A stretch of 64,000 nt of DNA from Macrostomum hystrix (GCA_950097015.1 CATNEN010000038.1:1612001-1676000), one strand, 5' to 3'. Shown: positions 20,786 through 32,093, numbered from the stretch's first letter. Made by a program: numbers and translations. The notes: a model not told the origin generated them from the sequence alone.

Positions 20786-22196
20786 AAATAATAAGAATTG
20801 CAATAGCCTCTTCTAAAACACAAGAGATCGGCCTTAGTCGTTAGCATGCAAGACTATTTTCGCTTTATTCTCGGCACGCCCCAGCGGACAGTTAATTTAT
20901 AGCTAAGACAAGCCTGTATTATTCATAATGACTCAAAACGGGAGTAACTAGTTTTCCATTTGCGCACCCAATTTGCAACAAGAAAGGCGGCTCATTATCG
21001 GCTTTGAGAACGAGATAGGAGACAAGAGGTAGAGAGCTGGTCTGTGAAACCTGCCAGGCTGGAAATAAGGCTTCAAGAATGCAGAAAATTATTTTCTAGC
21101 AAACAAAGTGCAGAGCAAAAAAGATATCTGCTGCACTGAAGAAACTGCTTATCAGCGTGGCATTGTTGGAAGCCAAGATGAGTAAAACTGACTGAACATG
21201 TTATCGCTTGCAAAAGAAATTAATTAGTTTAGTGATTTCGAATGCTGCGATATTATTATAAATAAATAAAGACATAAGTGTGTGATTGAGGCTATTAGAA
21301 TTACAGCCTGTATGATGTCATTATCTCACTGTACATTAGATTCTGAGAGATTACAGCATCCAAATTTCTTCATTCTTGAAATCTTTGGATTCTGTGAAAT
21401 TCATTCGCTCTTCACGAAAAGTACACTTACCTGCATGGATATATCTGACAGGATAGCCGAGTTATAGTTAGTGATTTAAACTCAGCATAAATTTATTCTG
21501 TCTCAATTGATACTTGGTATTGGACACCAGCATATGCAGTGATTGAAGCGACTCCGATGGATTATACAAGTACTCGTATGATACTATCATCTTCCATTCT
21601 CCTCTAATCCGCTATCAGGCTTAACTTGCTCTTGCATGAATGGTTAATAACAGCATTCTCACCTGCTAATGAGATGCGAAATCAAAACCAATATCCGATT
21701 GTTACATTACACAGATCCCCAAGCCCCACGCATTCTTGACATTAGTCCAGTCTAGGGAATTGTCTTCAGCAGGTCTTCAGTGTTTCGACGTTTCAAATGC
21801 AGAGAAACTTGTCCGTTTAGACTATTTTGGCTAAACTAATCACAGTCTGAATTTGAGATCGAGAAAGGAAGTTTCGTCATCTAAAAAGTCCATATTTGGA
21901 TACTGAAAAAGGGTTAGAGACACGACCGTCCATCAGGCATCAAAGCGTCAGACGCGAATCTACACAAGTGCAGCGAGCAAAGTCTCGAAAAAAGTTTTTT
22001 GGTAATTAAGTTTCAAAAATGATAGCCACTTCACCTTAATAATATACCTTAATTCAAAAAAAGACATGGGTTCGGCCAGGTATAATAATGGAGAAGCGAA
22101 AATTAGAATGAGCTAAAGTCATAATTGTGAACATTGCTGCCAGTGTCTTAGGCACATGCACCTGCTTTGCGATGAAGCTAAAGCAAATTGAAGTTG
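20786..22196. other. 1.4 kb without recognised features
   Basis: AT-leaning sequence with no supported ORF, RNA gene or repeat. Confidence 0.45.
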
Positions 22197-23250
22197 GTTA
22201 GTTAGTTGGTTAGTTAGTTGGTTAGTTAGTTGGTTAGTTAGTTGGTTAGTTAGTTAGTTGGTTAGTTAGTTGGTTAGTTAGTTGGTCAGTTAGTTAATTA
22301 GTTAGTTAGTTGGTTAGTTAGTTAGTTGGTTAGTTAGTTGGTTAGTTAGTTAGTTGGTTAGTTAGTTGGTTAGTTAGTTAGTTGGTTAGTTAGTTGGTTA
22401 GTTAGTTGGTCAGTTAGTTAATTAGTTAGTTAGTTGGTTAGTTAGTTGGTTAGTTAGTTGGTCAGTTAGTTAATTAGTTAGTTAGTTGGTTAGTTAGTTA
22501 GTTGGTTAGTTAGTTGGTTAGTTAGTTAGTTGGTTAGTTAGTTGGTTAGTTAGTTGGTCAGTTAGTTAATTAGTTAGTTAGTTGGTTAGTTAGTTAGTTG
22601 GTTAGTTAGTTGGTTAGTTAGTTAGTTGGTTAGTTAGTTGGTTAGTTAGTTGGTTAGTTAGTTAGTTGGTTAGTTTGGTTAGTTAGTTAATTAGTTAGTT
22701 AGTTAGTTGGTTAGTTAGTTGGTTAGTTAGTTAGTTGGTTAGTTAGTTGGTTAGTTAGTTGGTCAGTTAGTTAATTAGTTAGTTAGTTGGTTAGTTAGTT
22801 GGTTAGTTAGTTGGTCAGTTAGTTAATTAGTTAGTTAGTTGGTTAGTTAGTTAGTTGGTTAGTTAGTTGGTTAGTTAGTTAGTTGGTTAGTTAGTTGGTT
22901 AGTTAGTTGGTCAGTTAGTTAATTAGTTAGTTAGTTGGTTAGTTAGTTAGTTGGTTAGTTAGTTGGTTAGTTAGTTGGTTAGTTAGTTGGTTAGTTAGTT
23001 AGTTGGTTAGTTAGTTAGTTGGTTAGTTAGTTGGTTAGTTAGTTAGTTGGTTAGTTAGTTAGTTGGTTAGTTTGGTTAGTTAGTTAATTAGTTAGTTAGT
23101 TAGTTGGTTAGTTAGTTGGTTAGTTAGTTAGTTGGTTAGTTAGTTGGTTAGTTAGTTGGTCAGTTAGTTAATTAGTTAGTTAGTTAGTTGGTTAGTTAGT
23201 TGGTTAGTTAGTTGGTCAGTTAGTTAGTTAGTTAGTTAGTTGGTTAGTTG

Positions 23251-23281
<31 letters not shown>

Positions 23282-23282
23282 G

Positions 23283-23313
<31 letters not shown>

Positions 23314-23373
23314 GGTTAGTTAGTTAGTTAGTTGGTTAGTTAGTTAGTTTGTTAGTTGGTTAGTTAGTTGGTA

Positions 23374-23413
<40 letters not shown>

Positions 23414-23555
23414 GGTTAGTTAGTTAGTTAGTTAGTTGGTTAGTTGGTTAGTTAGTTAGTTAGTTATTTAGTTAGTTGGTTAGTTAGTTAGTTAGTTGGT
23501 TGGTTAGTTAGTTAGTTAGTTAGTTAGTTGGTTAGTTAGTTAGTTAGTTAGGTAA

Positions 23556-23586
<31 letters not shown>
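22197..23586. repeat. GTTA/GTTG tetranucleotide array, 1.4 kb
   Basis: Built from gttagttagttggttagttagttg blocks with ggtcagttagttaattag punctuation that recurs at quasi-regular intervals in the first 1 kb. Towards the 3' end it decays to longer (gtta)n runs. Confidence 0.95.
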
Positions 23587-23587
<1 letters not shown>

Positions 23588-23588
<1 letters not shown>

Positions 23589-23712
23589 TATTTCGCTATC
23601 TAAAGCCCTTCATCGCTATCTAAAGCCCTTCATCGCTATCTAAAGCCCTTCATCGCTATCTAAAGCCCTTCATCGCTATCTAAAGCCCTTCATCGCTATC
23701 TAAAGCTCTTCA
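23588..23712. repeat. 20-bp repeat (tatctaaagcccttcatcgc), six copies
   Basis: Five identical 20-base units and one partial, directly adjoining the GTTA array. Confidence 0.9.
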
Positions 23713-24423
23713 AGCCCGAAGGCGGTTTGTGAATTTGAAAAACTCTGTAGACCAAAGGGAAGTGAATTGAGACGGGCACAATGGGAGGTGGTGTCAGCCA
23801 CCACACCCTGGGGGACTCGCTTCATGTCGCGCACTAAGGGCTGCATTGAGGAGAATTGAATAGATTTAAACAAAGAACGGTTGAGGCCGAGGTGCTCGGT
23901 TTCAATGCAACAAGAAACCCGCTCATCCAGCCATTGTGTATGCAGAATAGATTCCTCATCACTTCACTCGCTGATTCTGTCGCCTTAGAGACTGCTGGTT
24001 TGGTTTGAAATCCGCAGATAAAGCGGAGAGTTTATTTTAAGACTGGTCCCAGAATCAAATAAGTATCTGAAAGCAAATCAAACGCCTACTGTGGCTCATT
24101 CAATGCAACTACCTATGAGTTGTGATTAAATGATTTTCTATTTCTTAAATCTCCATTGTGTTGGTTGTCATTTAATTGAAAATGCGTTCCACGCAGGATG
24201 TCAGGAAATGAAAAACATGGTCACGAAAATATTCGCAATCAATTACATTAAGGATGCTGTCAGTTCTGCTCCCTAAGATTAGCCTAGGGATCTATCAGAA
24301 TTCAATTAGAGCACACTTATCATGAGTCACTTATATTTATTGCAATAGCGTTTTGCTAATTATGGCTCTCGCAAACTAATCTTAAAAAATTGAACAAACA
24401 CAATTGTGACAAAAGTCACGCAG
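23713..24423. other. Stretch without recognised features
   Basis: No gene or repeat is visible. Confidence 0.4.
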
Positions 24424-24716
24424 CACGAAGCTGCTGGTGATGCGTCTAAGAGCTGCTGGTGATGCGTCTAAGAACTGCTGGTGATGCGTCTAAGAGCTGC
24501 TGGTGATGCGTCTAAGAGCTGCTGGTGATGCGTCTAAGAGCTGCTGGTCATGCGTCTAAGAGCTGCTGGTCATGCGTCTAAGAGCTGCTGGTGATGCGTC
24601 TAAGAGCTGCTGGTGATGTATCTAAGAGCTGCTGGTGATGCGTCTAAGAGCTGCTGGTGATGCGTCTAAGAGCTGCTGGTGGTGCGTCTAAGAACTGCTG
24701 GTGATGTATCTAGCTC
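24424..24716. repeat. 22-bp minisatellite, about 13 copies
   Basis: The unit is agctgctggtgatgcgtcta + ag, with gtcatg, gtatct and ggtggtg variants. Confidence 0.93.
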
Positions 24717-25423
24717 GGATACAATACGCTCGTAAATGAACTCGTCTAGTAGCATCGTCTAAACTTATTTTGCAAACTTGTTATGTAAAATGTGCTATAG
24801 TACTCTTCAAAATAGCGAAAAGATACTCATTAACCTGCTCAAAAAAATGCTCATAAAAGTATATATTGAAGTGCATGCAAAAATACTCGTTAAAGTGCTT
24901 ATCGCAGTTCTCATTCAAGAGTACCCTGAATAAAGCCCAAGAATTACTATTTTAAGTCTAAATGTCGTCGTCGAAAATTTGCTCACGAATCGCTATCTCT
25001 TCCCTAGCAACTCTTTTGTTGTCTGGAGTTCAATTAGTTTTCTACGAGCTTTGAAGAAGACGATGGCATCATAATTAATCCCCCTAAATCTCAAAAATAG
25101 GGTCTTTTTAACAATAGGAAAACTCATAAGGAGAGTTTTCTGCTAGAGCCATTGGCTAACAAAAGATAATATTGCAGGAAGCGACACTTTCAAAAATGCT
25201 CACATTTTCCTTTGTTACATTTTTAATCTGCGTTCAAAATCAAGCACTCTCATAGCTCTCAAATGAGACTACAAACGCATGGAGAACAATCAAGCAAAGA
25301 GCAGAGTATTCTTTTCAAAATACTTCACTGTTAATAGCCCCAGCTTAAGCTAAAATTGAGGGGGTTAAGATAGGCGTCTTGATGCTTCTGAAGAGAATAT
25401 CCGCTTGTAGTTTGGAGTACAGA
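24717..25423. other. Stretch without recognised features
   Basis: AT-rich; no supported feature. Confidence 0.4.
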
Positions 25424-25431
25424 GCATAGAG

Positions 25432-28173
25432 CCGGGGCGTAGCCAGGGGGGGGCCGCGGCCTCCCTAATCGGCAGACAAATCTATGAGGCGCCCCCTGGT
25501 AGTGGCGCCTCCCAGTAGTGGCGCCTCCCAGTAGTGGCGCCTCCTAGTAGTGGCGCCTCCCAGTAGTGGCGCCTCCCAGTAGTGGCGCCTCCCAGTAGTG
25601 GCGCCTCCCAGTAGTGGCGCCTCCCAGTAGTGGCGCCTCCCAGTAGTGGCGCCTCCCAGTTGTGGCGCCTCCCAGTAGTGGCGCCTCCCAGTAGTGGCGC
25701 CTCCCAGTTGTGGCGCCTCCCAGTAGTGGCGCCTCCCAGTAGTGGCGCCTCCCAGTAGTGGCGCCTCCTAGTAGTGGCGCCTCCCAGTAGTGGCGCCTCC
25801 CAGTAGTGGCGCCTCCCAGTAGTGGCGCCTCCCAGTAGTGGCGCCTCCCAGTTGTGGCGCCTCCCAGTAGTGGCGCCTCCTGGTAGTGGCGCCTCCCAGT
25901 AGTGGCGCCTCCCAGTAGTGGCGCCTCCTTGTAGTGGCGCCTCCCAGTAGTGGCGCCCCCTGGTAGTGGCGCCTCCCAGTAGTGGCGCCCCCTGGTAGTG
26001 GCGCCCCCTGGTAGTGGCGCCTCCCAGTAGTGGCGCCTCCCAGTAGTGGCGCCTCCCAGTAGTGGCGCCTCCCAGTAGTGGCGCCTCCCAGTTGTGGCGC
26101 CTCCCAGTAGTGGCGCCTCCCAGTAGTGGCGCCTCCCAGTTGTGGCGCCTCCCAGTAGTGGCGCCTCCCAGTAGTGGCGCCTCCCAGTAGTGGCGCCTCC
26201 CAGTTGTGGCGCCTCCCAGTAGTGGCGCCTCCTGGTAGTGGCGCCTCCCAGTAGTGGCGCCTCCCAGTAGTGGCGCCTCCTTGTAGTGGCGCCTCCCAGT
26301 AGTGGCGCCTCCCAGTAGTGGCGCCTCCCAGTTGTGGCGCCTCCCAGTAGTGGCGCCTCCCAGTAGTGGCGCCTCCCAGTAGTGGCGCCTCCCAGTTGTG
26401 GCGCCTCCCAGTAGTGGCGCCTCCTGGTAGTGGCGCCTCCCAGTAGTGGCGCCTCCCAGTAGTGGCGCCTCCTTGTAGTGGCGCCTCCCAGTAGTGGCGC
26501 CCCCTGGTAGTGGCGCCTCCCAGTAGTGGCGCCCCCTGGTAGTGGCGCCCCCTGGTAGTGGCGCCTCCCAGTAGTGGCGCCTCCCAGTAGTGGCGCCTCC
26601 CAGTAGTGGCGCCTCCCAGTAGTGGCGCCTCCCAGTAGTGGCGCCTCCCAGTTGTGGCGCCTCCCAGTAGTGGCGCCTCCCAGTAGTGGCGCCTCCCAGT
26701 TGTGGCGCCTCCCAGTAGTGGCGCCTCCCAGTAGTGGCGCCTCCCAGTAGTGGCGCCTCCCAGTTGTGGCGCCTCCCAGTAGTGGCGCCTCCTGGTAGTG
26801 GCGCCTCCCAGTAGTGGCGCCTCCCAGTAGTGGCGCCTCCTTGTAGTGGCGCCTCCCAGTAGTGGCGCCCCCTGGTAGTGGCGCCTCCCAGTAGTGGCGC
26901 CCCCTGGTAGTGGCGCCCCCTGGTAGTGGCGCCTCCCAGTAGTGGCGCCTCCCAGTAGTGGCGCCTCCCAGTAGTGGCGCCTCCCAGTAGTGGCGCCTCC
27001 CAGTTGTGGCGCCTCCCAGTAGTGGCGCCTCCTGGTAGTGGCGCCTCCCAGTAGTGGCGCCTCCCAGTAGTGGCGCCTCCTTGTAGTGGCGCCTCCCAGT
27101 AGTGGCGCCCCCTGGTAGTGGCGCCCCCTGGTAGTGGCGCCTCCCAGTAGTGGCGCCCCCTGGTAGTGGCGCCTCCCAGTAGTGGCGCCCCCTGGTAGTG
27201 GCGCCCCCTGGTAGTGGCGCCTCCCAGTAGTGGCGCCCCCTGGTAGTGGCGCCCCCTGGTAGTGGCGCCTCCCAGTAGTGGCGCCCCCTGGTAGTGGCGC
27301 CCCCTGGTAGTGGCGCCTCCCAGTAGTGGCGCCTCCCAGTAGTGGCGCCTCCCAGTAGTGGCGCCTCCCAGTAGTGGCGCCTCCCAGTAGTGGCGCCTCC
27401 CAGTAGTGGCGCCTCCTTGTAGTGGCGCCTCCCAGTAGTGGCGCCCCCTGGTAGTGGCGCCCCTGGTAGTGGCGCCTCCTAGTAGTGGCGCCTCTTAGTA
27501 GTTGCGCCTCCCAGTAGTGGCGCCCCCTGGTAGTGGCGCCCCTGGTAGTGGCGCCTCCCAGTAGTGGCGCCTCCTAGTAGTGGCGCCTCCCAGTAGTGGC
27601 GCCTCCCAGTAGTGGCGCCTCCCAGTAGTGGCGCCTCCCAGTAGTGGCGCCTCCCAGTAGTGGCGCCTCCCAGTAGTGGCGCCTCCCAGTAGTGGCGCCT
27701 CCTTGTAGTGGCGCCTCCCAGTAGTGGCGCCCCCTGGTAGTGGCGCCCCTGGTAGTGGCGCCTCCCAGTAGTGGCGCCTCCTAGTAGTGGCGCCTCCTAG
27801 TAGTGGCGCCTCCCAGTAGTGGCGCCCCCTGGTAGTGGCGCCCCTGGTAGTGGCGCCTCCCAGTAGTGGCGCCTCCCAGTAGTGGCGCCTCCCAGTAGTG
27901 GCGCCTCCCAGTAGTGGCGCCTCCTTGTAGTGGCGCCTCCCAGTAGTGGCGCCCCCTGGTAGTGGCGCCCCTGGTAGTGGCGCCTCCCAGTAGTGGCGCC
28001 TCCTAGTAGTGGCGCCTCCTAGTAGTGGCGCCTCCCAGTAGTGGCGCCCCCTGGTAGTGGCGCCCCTGGTAGTGGCGCCTCCCAGTAGTGGCGCCTCCTA
28101 GTAGTGGCGCCTCCTAGTAGTGGCGCCTCCCAGTAGTGGCGCCCCCTAGACAAAAATCCTGATTACGCCACTG
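25432..28173. mobile_element. hAT-like MITE swollen by an internal minisatellite
   Basis: The ends are inverted: ccggggcgtagccagg at the left, and a right end whose reverse complement reads cagtggcgtaatcagg. CAGTGGCGTA-type termini are common in hAT elements. Flanking octamers gcatagag (25,424-25,431) and gcacagtg (28,174-28,181) match at 6 of 8 positions, consistent with an old 8-bp hAT target duplication. Almost all of the interior is the 16-bp array listed next. No transposase is present. Confidence 0.6.
25495..28147. repeat. 16-bp minisatellite (agtggcgcctcccagt), about 165 copies
   Basis: Three main unit types recur: ...cctcccagt, ...ccccctggt and ...cctccttgt, plus a 15-base cccctggt form. 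Long identical orders of unit types recur (for example around 25,860-26,030, 26,400-26,570 and 26,780-26,940), which shows repeated duplication of blocks of about 25-35 units. Unit sequence ggcgccccctgg also occurs at the flanks of the array inside the MITE, so the MITE supplied the seed. Confidence 0.95.
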
Positions 28174-28859
28174 GCACAGTGTACTTCATAAAAAGAATTG
28201 CAGCGTTGGAATGTCACTGAAATGTGCTAGCCTCAGTGCTTGTCTCAGTCAGCCAATCCTATTCACTGTGCACCCCCTCCTTCTCTAGCAACCCAGTTTT
28301 TTTGGCTGCCCCGTCCATGCAATACTGAATGTATATTTTCTGCGTCCCAATCTCGCGCTAACCCCTTCAGTTTGGCCTAGTTTGCATTCTCTCTCACCGT
28401 AAATTACGAGCTATTATCGATCGCTGTTAACCCAGCTCCTGCGTCTCCCTGTCTGGACTTAGTTGGCATTTTGTGATGCTTCTTTTCGAAATTCAATTCT
28501 TTACATTGCATGCAGTAATTAATTCTTCTAATGAAACCGAAACAATTCATTCTGCCTGCTTGTTTCTTAATGATTCTTTTACGAAGTTCAAGTTGAATCA
28601 AATTTATTTGAATGTACAGTCTTTTAACGCCAATAAAAGCTATCGAGCTAGCTTGCAAAATCGTTGATAATAATGAGAAAATAAAGGAATGTGCGAGTAT
28701 TATTGTCAGTAAACGGTTGATGATGCATTCACAGGCTGAGCTAGCATTCAGACATAGGCCGCCGAGCGTAGATACTGAAAAAACATCAACATTTCTCACT
28801 GCCAGTATCATGGTAGCTGTGACGTTAATCAAATAATAGTCATAGATTATGTACAGGGG
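28174..28859. other. Stretch between the MITE and a SINE
   Basis: No supported gene. A 180-residue ORF on the minus strand (28,404-28,946) has no domain and runs into a SINE, so I do not accept it. The 3' UTR of the calpain gene may reach here. Confidence 0.35.
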
Positions 28860-29115
28860 CTGTGACCAAGGACGCATCGTTTGGCGACTGCAATTCTGCC
28901 TTTTCCACTGACCCCTGAACACACATTCGCACAGGGGTATGTACATTGGCTCTGACTTTCTCTTCGTGAGGAAGTGTGAGTTTCAGTGTCGGTTGACACT
29001 GGGCGTATCAATTGTATCACAAGCTGCGAAGTTTTCTCTCCGCGGCGGCGCCACATTTCAACGTGCCCTCGCCGCGGATTCCAGCATGGTGCGATGGGGA
29101 CTCTGATGCGATTGC
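28860..29115 (-). mobile_element. SINE family B, diverged copy (minus)
   Basis: Read forward it has tgactttctcttcgtgagga, tctccgcggcggcgccacat and cgccgcggattccagc, corresponding to inverted SINE-B blocks seen at 47,200-47,350. It is strongly diverged and lies just 3' of the last identified calpain exon. Confidence 0.55.
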
Positions 29116-29239
29116 CAGACCCTTTTCCGCTTCGCAACTCAAACCCAGACGTCAATCAAGAGAACCATAGAATCTACAGAAAACCCCAAGAACCGTTGGA
29201 ATCAGATGCCACTTTAGAACGTAAAGTTTCGTCACTCAC

Positions 29240-29418
29240 CTCGTCCTTGGAGAACGCAGCGTAAACTCCACCGTCCGCCTTCCCCTTGGCCCTGAAGGTC
29301 TCGAAGATCGTCTTGAGCCGCACGCAGCAGACAATGAAGTCGTTGAACTCTACAGTGCCCGCTCTGTCTGAGTAGCGCATCACCAGGCATTTGTAGATGC
29401 GGTTGCTCACTCGGAAGC
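29240..29418 (-). CDS. Calpain-like gene, exon 10 (PEF domain, C-terminal part)
   Basis: Acceptor ccttgcag|GCTTCC, donor GACGAG|gtgagt. It encodes GFRVSNRIYKCLVMRYSD, then GTVEFNDFIVCCVRLKTIFE and a YAAFSKDE end. This is the later part of a calpain penta-EF-hand domain (R-G-V-F-DFI-C-VRL pattern). Family members normally have a few more residues (a hydrophobic strand) in a last small exon. A candidate follows the acceptor ttttctgtag near 29,175 (five codons and a stop), but I cannot confirm it. Confidence 0.9.
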
Positions 29419-29489
29419 CTGCAAGGTAGTTTGCAGGAATACTGCAGTAATGCGAGTATCCGTCACAAAGATCTTATTGCTTCACTCAC

Positions 29490-29696
29490 CGACTGTGCTC
29501 AGCGCCTGCCTCAACTCGTAGCTGCTGAAACTTCCCAACTTTTCCCCGTCAAACCTCTTGAAGGCTGTCTTCCATATTCGCAAGCTGCTCCACAGCGCCT
29601 TGAACTCGTCGAAGCCCAGCCGGCCTGATTGGTCGGTGTCCATCATGGCCACCATGGAGCGACTCGTCTCCAGAGAGAAGCCCGCGAAATTGAACT
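29490..29696 (-). CDS. Calpain-like gene, exon 9 (EF-hands)
   Basis: Acceptor acccgcag|AGTTC, donor CAGTCG|gtgagt, phase 1 in and out. It encodes MMDTDQSGRLGFDEFKALW, a canonical EF-hand loop with D-T-D-S-G-L-E, and a second loop FDGEKLGSFSSYELRQAL. Calcium binding by at least the first loop is likely, and the domain should dimerise as in other penta-EF-hand proteins. Confidence 0.93.
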
Positions 29697-29773
29697 CTGC
29701 GGGTTTCAGATTTGGTACACCCTCCGTCTATACTCTCTCCACTGCTGTTTTCTACTCAATGAGCTAGCCGTAC

Positions 29774-29912
29774 CCCTCATGAAAGCCATGTTGAGAATGT
29801 CTCGCAGCTCGTAGGCGTCCACTTCCTGATCGGATCCGGAGACTTTGTCGAAGGCGTGCCGCAGTGCTAGCTCCTGACCCTGCTCGGTTGCTGACGATTC
29901 CATCACCGGCTT
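29774..29912 (-). CDS. Calpain-like gene, exon 8 (start of PEF domain)
   Basis: Acceptor gacccgcag|AAGCCG, donor ATGAGGG|gtacgg. It encodes ELALRHAFDKVSGSDQEVDA followed by YELRDILNMAF, the first EF-hand helix pair of the penta-EF-hand domain (F-x-x-hSG-x-D-x-E-h-x-A-x-E-L). Phase 0 in, phase 1 out. Confidence 0.92.
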
Positions 29913-30008
29913 CTGCGGGTCAGTGAAGATTCAGATTCTTGAACGCGATTATTCCTTTCTGATACCGGAGTCCAACGATCATAAATATTTGAAGTAAAAA
30001 AAATTTAC

Positions 30009-30210
30009 CGGCAGATCCACCATAGCAGTCACTTCGTCTAACTCCTCGCAACTGACTGGCCCTTCCGCGTATACTCGCAACAGGAATTCCGTCTCGCCGT
30101 CCGGATGAAAAGTAGTTGGCACGATAACGTAATCCCCTGGAGCTAGCTCGTGCCGACAACATACCTGGCGACGCTTGACATAGCCTGCATGATCCACGTT
30201 CTCGTTGTTC
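30009..30210 (-). CDS. Calpain-like gene, exon 7 (C2-like domain, second half)
   Basis: Acceptor caatcgcag|GAACAA, donor CTGCCG|gtaaat. It encodes HAGYVKRRQVCCRHELAPGD, YVIVPTTFHPDGETEFLLR and VYAEG, the conserved end of the calpain C2-like domain (L-PG-Y-I-VPSTF-P-GEF-LRVF pattern). Its first base completes a Trp codon whose first two bases (TG) end exon 6 at 46,658. The intron between them is 16.4 kb and contains the Polinton. Confidence 0.93.
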
Positions 30211-30639
30211 CTGCGATTGGTTTAGTAAGATCCCAGAGTGTCACTACTTCTTCATTTTCCTCTCCCTCGGTGTGTCTGTTTAAGTTGAAGCACGCTGTCC
30301 TACTGCGCTTTCTTTTCTCCCCCCCTGTACGTGTAACTTCTTAGCTTATCTTCACTTATCTCTTCTCTCCCTCATCTCTGATTGGCTCACTATTCGTATA
30401 TCTTTCCTCACCCACTCCTTATTATCTCATACCCTCTGGCCAATCCTTACACCTCTTACACTCTAACCCCCTCCTTATCTGGTGTTACTTAAATATATGG
30501 ACTCTCGGCACTAAGGTCGCTCGCGCTCTTTCTACATGCTCAAAGCCGTAAAGACGGTCACTTACTGCGAAGACTCAAATAAGTGCACGATTTCTTTGGA
30601 AAGAAATTGCACAGTGTGATACACAATCCACTTTCATTC
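30211..30639. other. Calpain intron 6, segment before the minisatellite
   Basis: CT-rich sequence; no supported feature. Confidence 0.4.
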
Positions 30640-31251
30640 CTGATCCCATAGAAGCCACACTCCTACACTCATTCCTGATGCCATAGAAGCCACACTCCTG
30701 CACTCATTCCTGATGCTATAGAAGCCACACTCCTGCACTCATTCCTGATGCCATAGAAGCCACACTCCTGCACTCATTCCTGATGCCATAGAAGCCACAC
30801 TCCTGCACTCATTCCTGATGCCATAGAAGCCACACTCCTGCACTCATTCCTGATGCCATAGAAGCCACACTCCTGCACTCATTCCTGATCCCATAGAAGC
30901 CACACTCCTGCACTCATTCCTGATGCCATAGAAGCCACACTCCTGCACTCATTCCTGATGCCATAGAAGCCACACTCCTGCACTTATTCCTGATGCCATA
31001 GAAGCCACACTCCTACACTCATTCCTGATCCCATAGAAGCCACACTCCTGCACTCATTCCTGATGCCATAGAAGCCACACTCCTGCACTCATTCCTGATG
31101 CCATAGAAGCCACACTCCTGCACTCATTCCTGATGCCATAGAAGCCACACTCCTACACTCATTCCTGATCCCATAGAAGCCACACTCCTGCACTCATTCC
31201 TGATCCCATAGAAGCCACACTCCTGCACTCATTCCTGATCCCATAGAAGCC
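30640..31251. repeat. 35-bp minisatellite, left part (host of the Polinton insertion)
   Basis: About 17 copies of a 35-base unit, gaagccacactcctgcactc + attcctgatgccata. The array is interrupted by the Polinton at 31,252 and resumes at 46,526 with three more units, so the element inserted into the array. Confidence 0.95.
31246..31251. repeat. Polinton target-site duplication, left (gaagcc)
   Basis: Six bases, identical to 46,526-46,531 on the other side of the element. A 6-bp duplication is the hallmark of Polinton/Maverick integration. Confidence 0.93.
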
Positions 31252-31945
31252 AGTAGTATGCAAGAGGGGGCTTCTAGGACAAAAATAATCGCAGCCTCCA
31301 TTATCCACAAACCATTACTTTTATTATTCCCGAAGAGATCAGGAAAAAAAGGGTCCCCGCCTCTCTCTAAAAAACTCCGTCTCCGTATTCTAAATTCTCT
31401 ACTTTTAATATTCCACATCAGTTTGTAAGTTGAATATCTAGGACAAAAAATTATCGCAGCCTCCTTAATAAATAAACCATTACCTTTCCTGAAGGAACAA
31501 GGTTCCCCGCCAAAAAAAAAATACTTTCCAGTTTGTGAGTTGCACATCTTGGACAAAACAAATTATCGCAGCCACTCCCTAAGAGATCATGCACAAAATA
31601 GCGAAGCTGCAAAAAGCGTGCCAAGACAATCAAATTAGCACTAAAATCCCAATCAAGACCCCAAACCTTGGGTGCTCATCCTCCGAAAAAAAATTAAATT
31701 CTTATTAAAAATGCTCCCAATCGTCTCTCCAGGATCTTATTACAAAAGGCATGAGCCTAATTACAAGAGTAAGTACCAATGCAAACAAGAATGCAGCGAG
31801 TACATGAAGAAATATTGTCCCAACGTCGATATCAATGTCCCTAATATTAATCAAGCTCTCCAAAGTCACTGGTTTCATAAGTATGGAGTAATTATAAAGG
31901 ACTATGACAGCTACTATAACTTTGCAGAAATCATTAAGCAGCTAT
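31252..31945. repeat. Polinton left terminal inverted repeat, about 690 bp
   Basis: The inverted match to 45,830-46,525 is identical by eye from the tip to about 31,890. After that a nine-base segment (attataaag) corresponds to twelve bases (acctacgtcaag) in the other copy, followed by scattered differences until the match ends at the stop codon of the TIR ORF. Confidence 0.93.
31277..31573. repeat. Three direct iterons inside the TIR (ggacaaaa..attatcgcagcc)
   Basis: Copies start at 31,277, 31,441 and 31,551, each of the form ggacaaaa(n)aattatcgcagcc. The second and third are also preceded by a related cagtttgt(a/g)agttg(a/c)a block. The mirror set lies in the right TIR. Such iterons could be binding sites for terminal-protein/polymerase or integrase; that is inference. 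Confidence 0.75.
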
Positions 31946-31947
31946 AG
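31711..31947 (+). CDS. Small TIR-borne ORF, left copy (78 aa, unknown)
   Basis: Start chosen at the ATG in ttattaaaaATG, the same leader form as the other Polinton genes. The product is basic and aromatic, with KYQCKQECSEYMKKYC (three Cys) and a Tyr-rich DYDSYYNFAEIIKQL end. No family recognised. It lies wholly in the TIR, so the element has two copies. The copies differ near the end (V-I-I-K vs V-T-Y-V-K; K vs R), and the last codons differ synonymously. This suggests both proteins are under selection. Confidence 0.65.
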   Translation: MLPIVSPGSYYKRHEPNYKSKYQCKQECSEYMKKYCPNVDINVPNINQALQSHWFHKYGVIIKDYDSYYNFAEIIKQL

Positions 31948-32067
31948 ACTTTCGTTACAATAGGTTTAAGACTTCTAGACTGCATTAAAATCGATATTTT
32001 TACGTACAAGCGAATGATATTTTGCTGTGTGGCGGGTGGTGTTGAGCGGATTGGGTACGACAGCTGG

Positions 32068-32085
32068 TTCGGGAATATTCTAGAA
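32068..32085 (+). promoter_or_regulatory. Perfect four-unit heat-shock element
   Basis: The sequence is TTC-gg-GAA-ta-TTC-ta-GAA: four contiguous, alternating nGAAn pentamers in exact 5-base phase, the consensus for HSF trimer binding. It ends 25 bases before TATAAATA and about 120 bases before the ATG at 32,208. Twelve fixed bases are expected by chance less than once in a hundred windows of this size (4^12 against 64,000 positions). Confidence 0.85.
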
Positions 32086-32093
32086 CGCCCCGT

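Noticed and set aside
18145-20847. Two giant ORFs (870-900 codons) on opposite strands
   Set aside because: They follow from a 42-base unit (multiple of three) lacking stops. There is no start context, domain, signal or codon bias difference between the strands.
28404-28946. 180-codon minus-strand ORF
   Set aside because: No domain, AT-rich composition, and it runs into a SINE. Probably chance, perhaps calpain 3' UTR.
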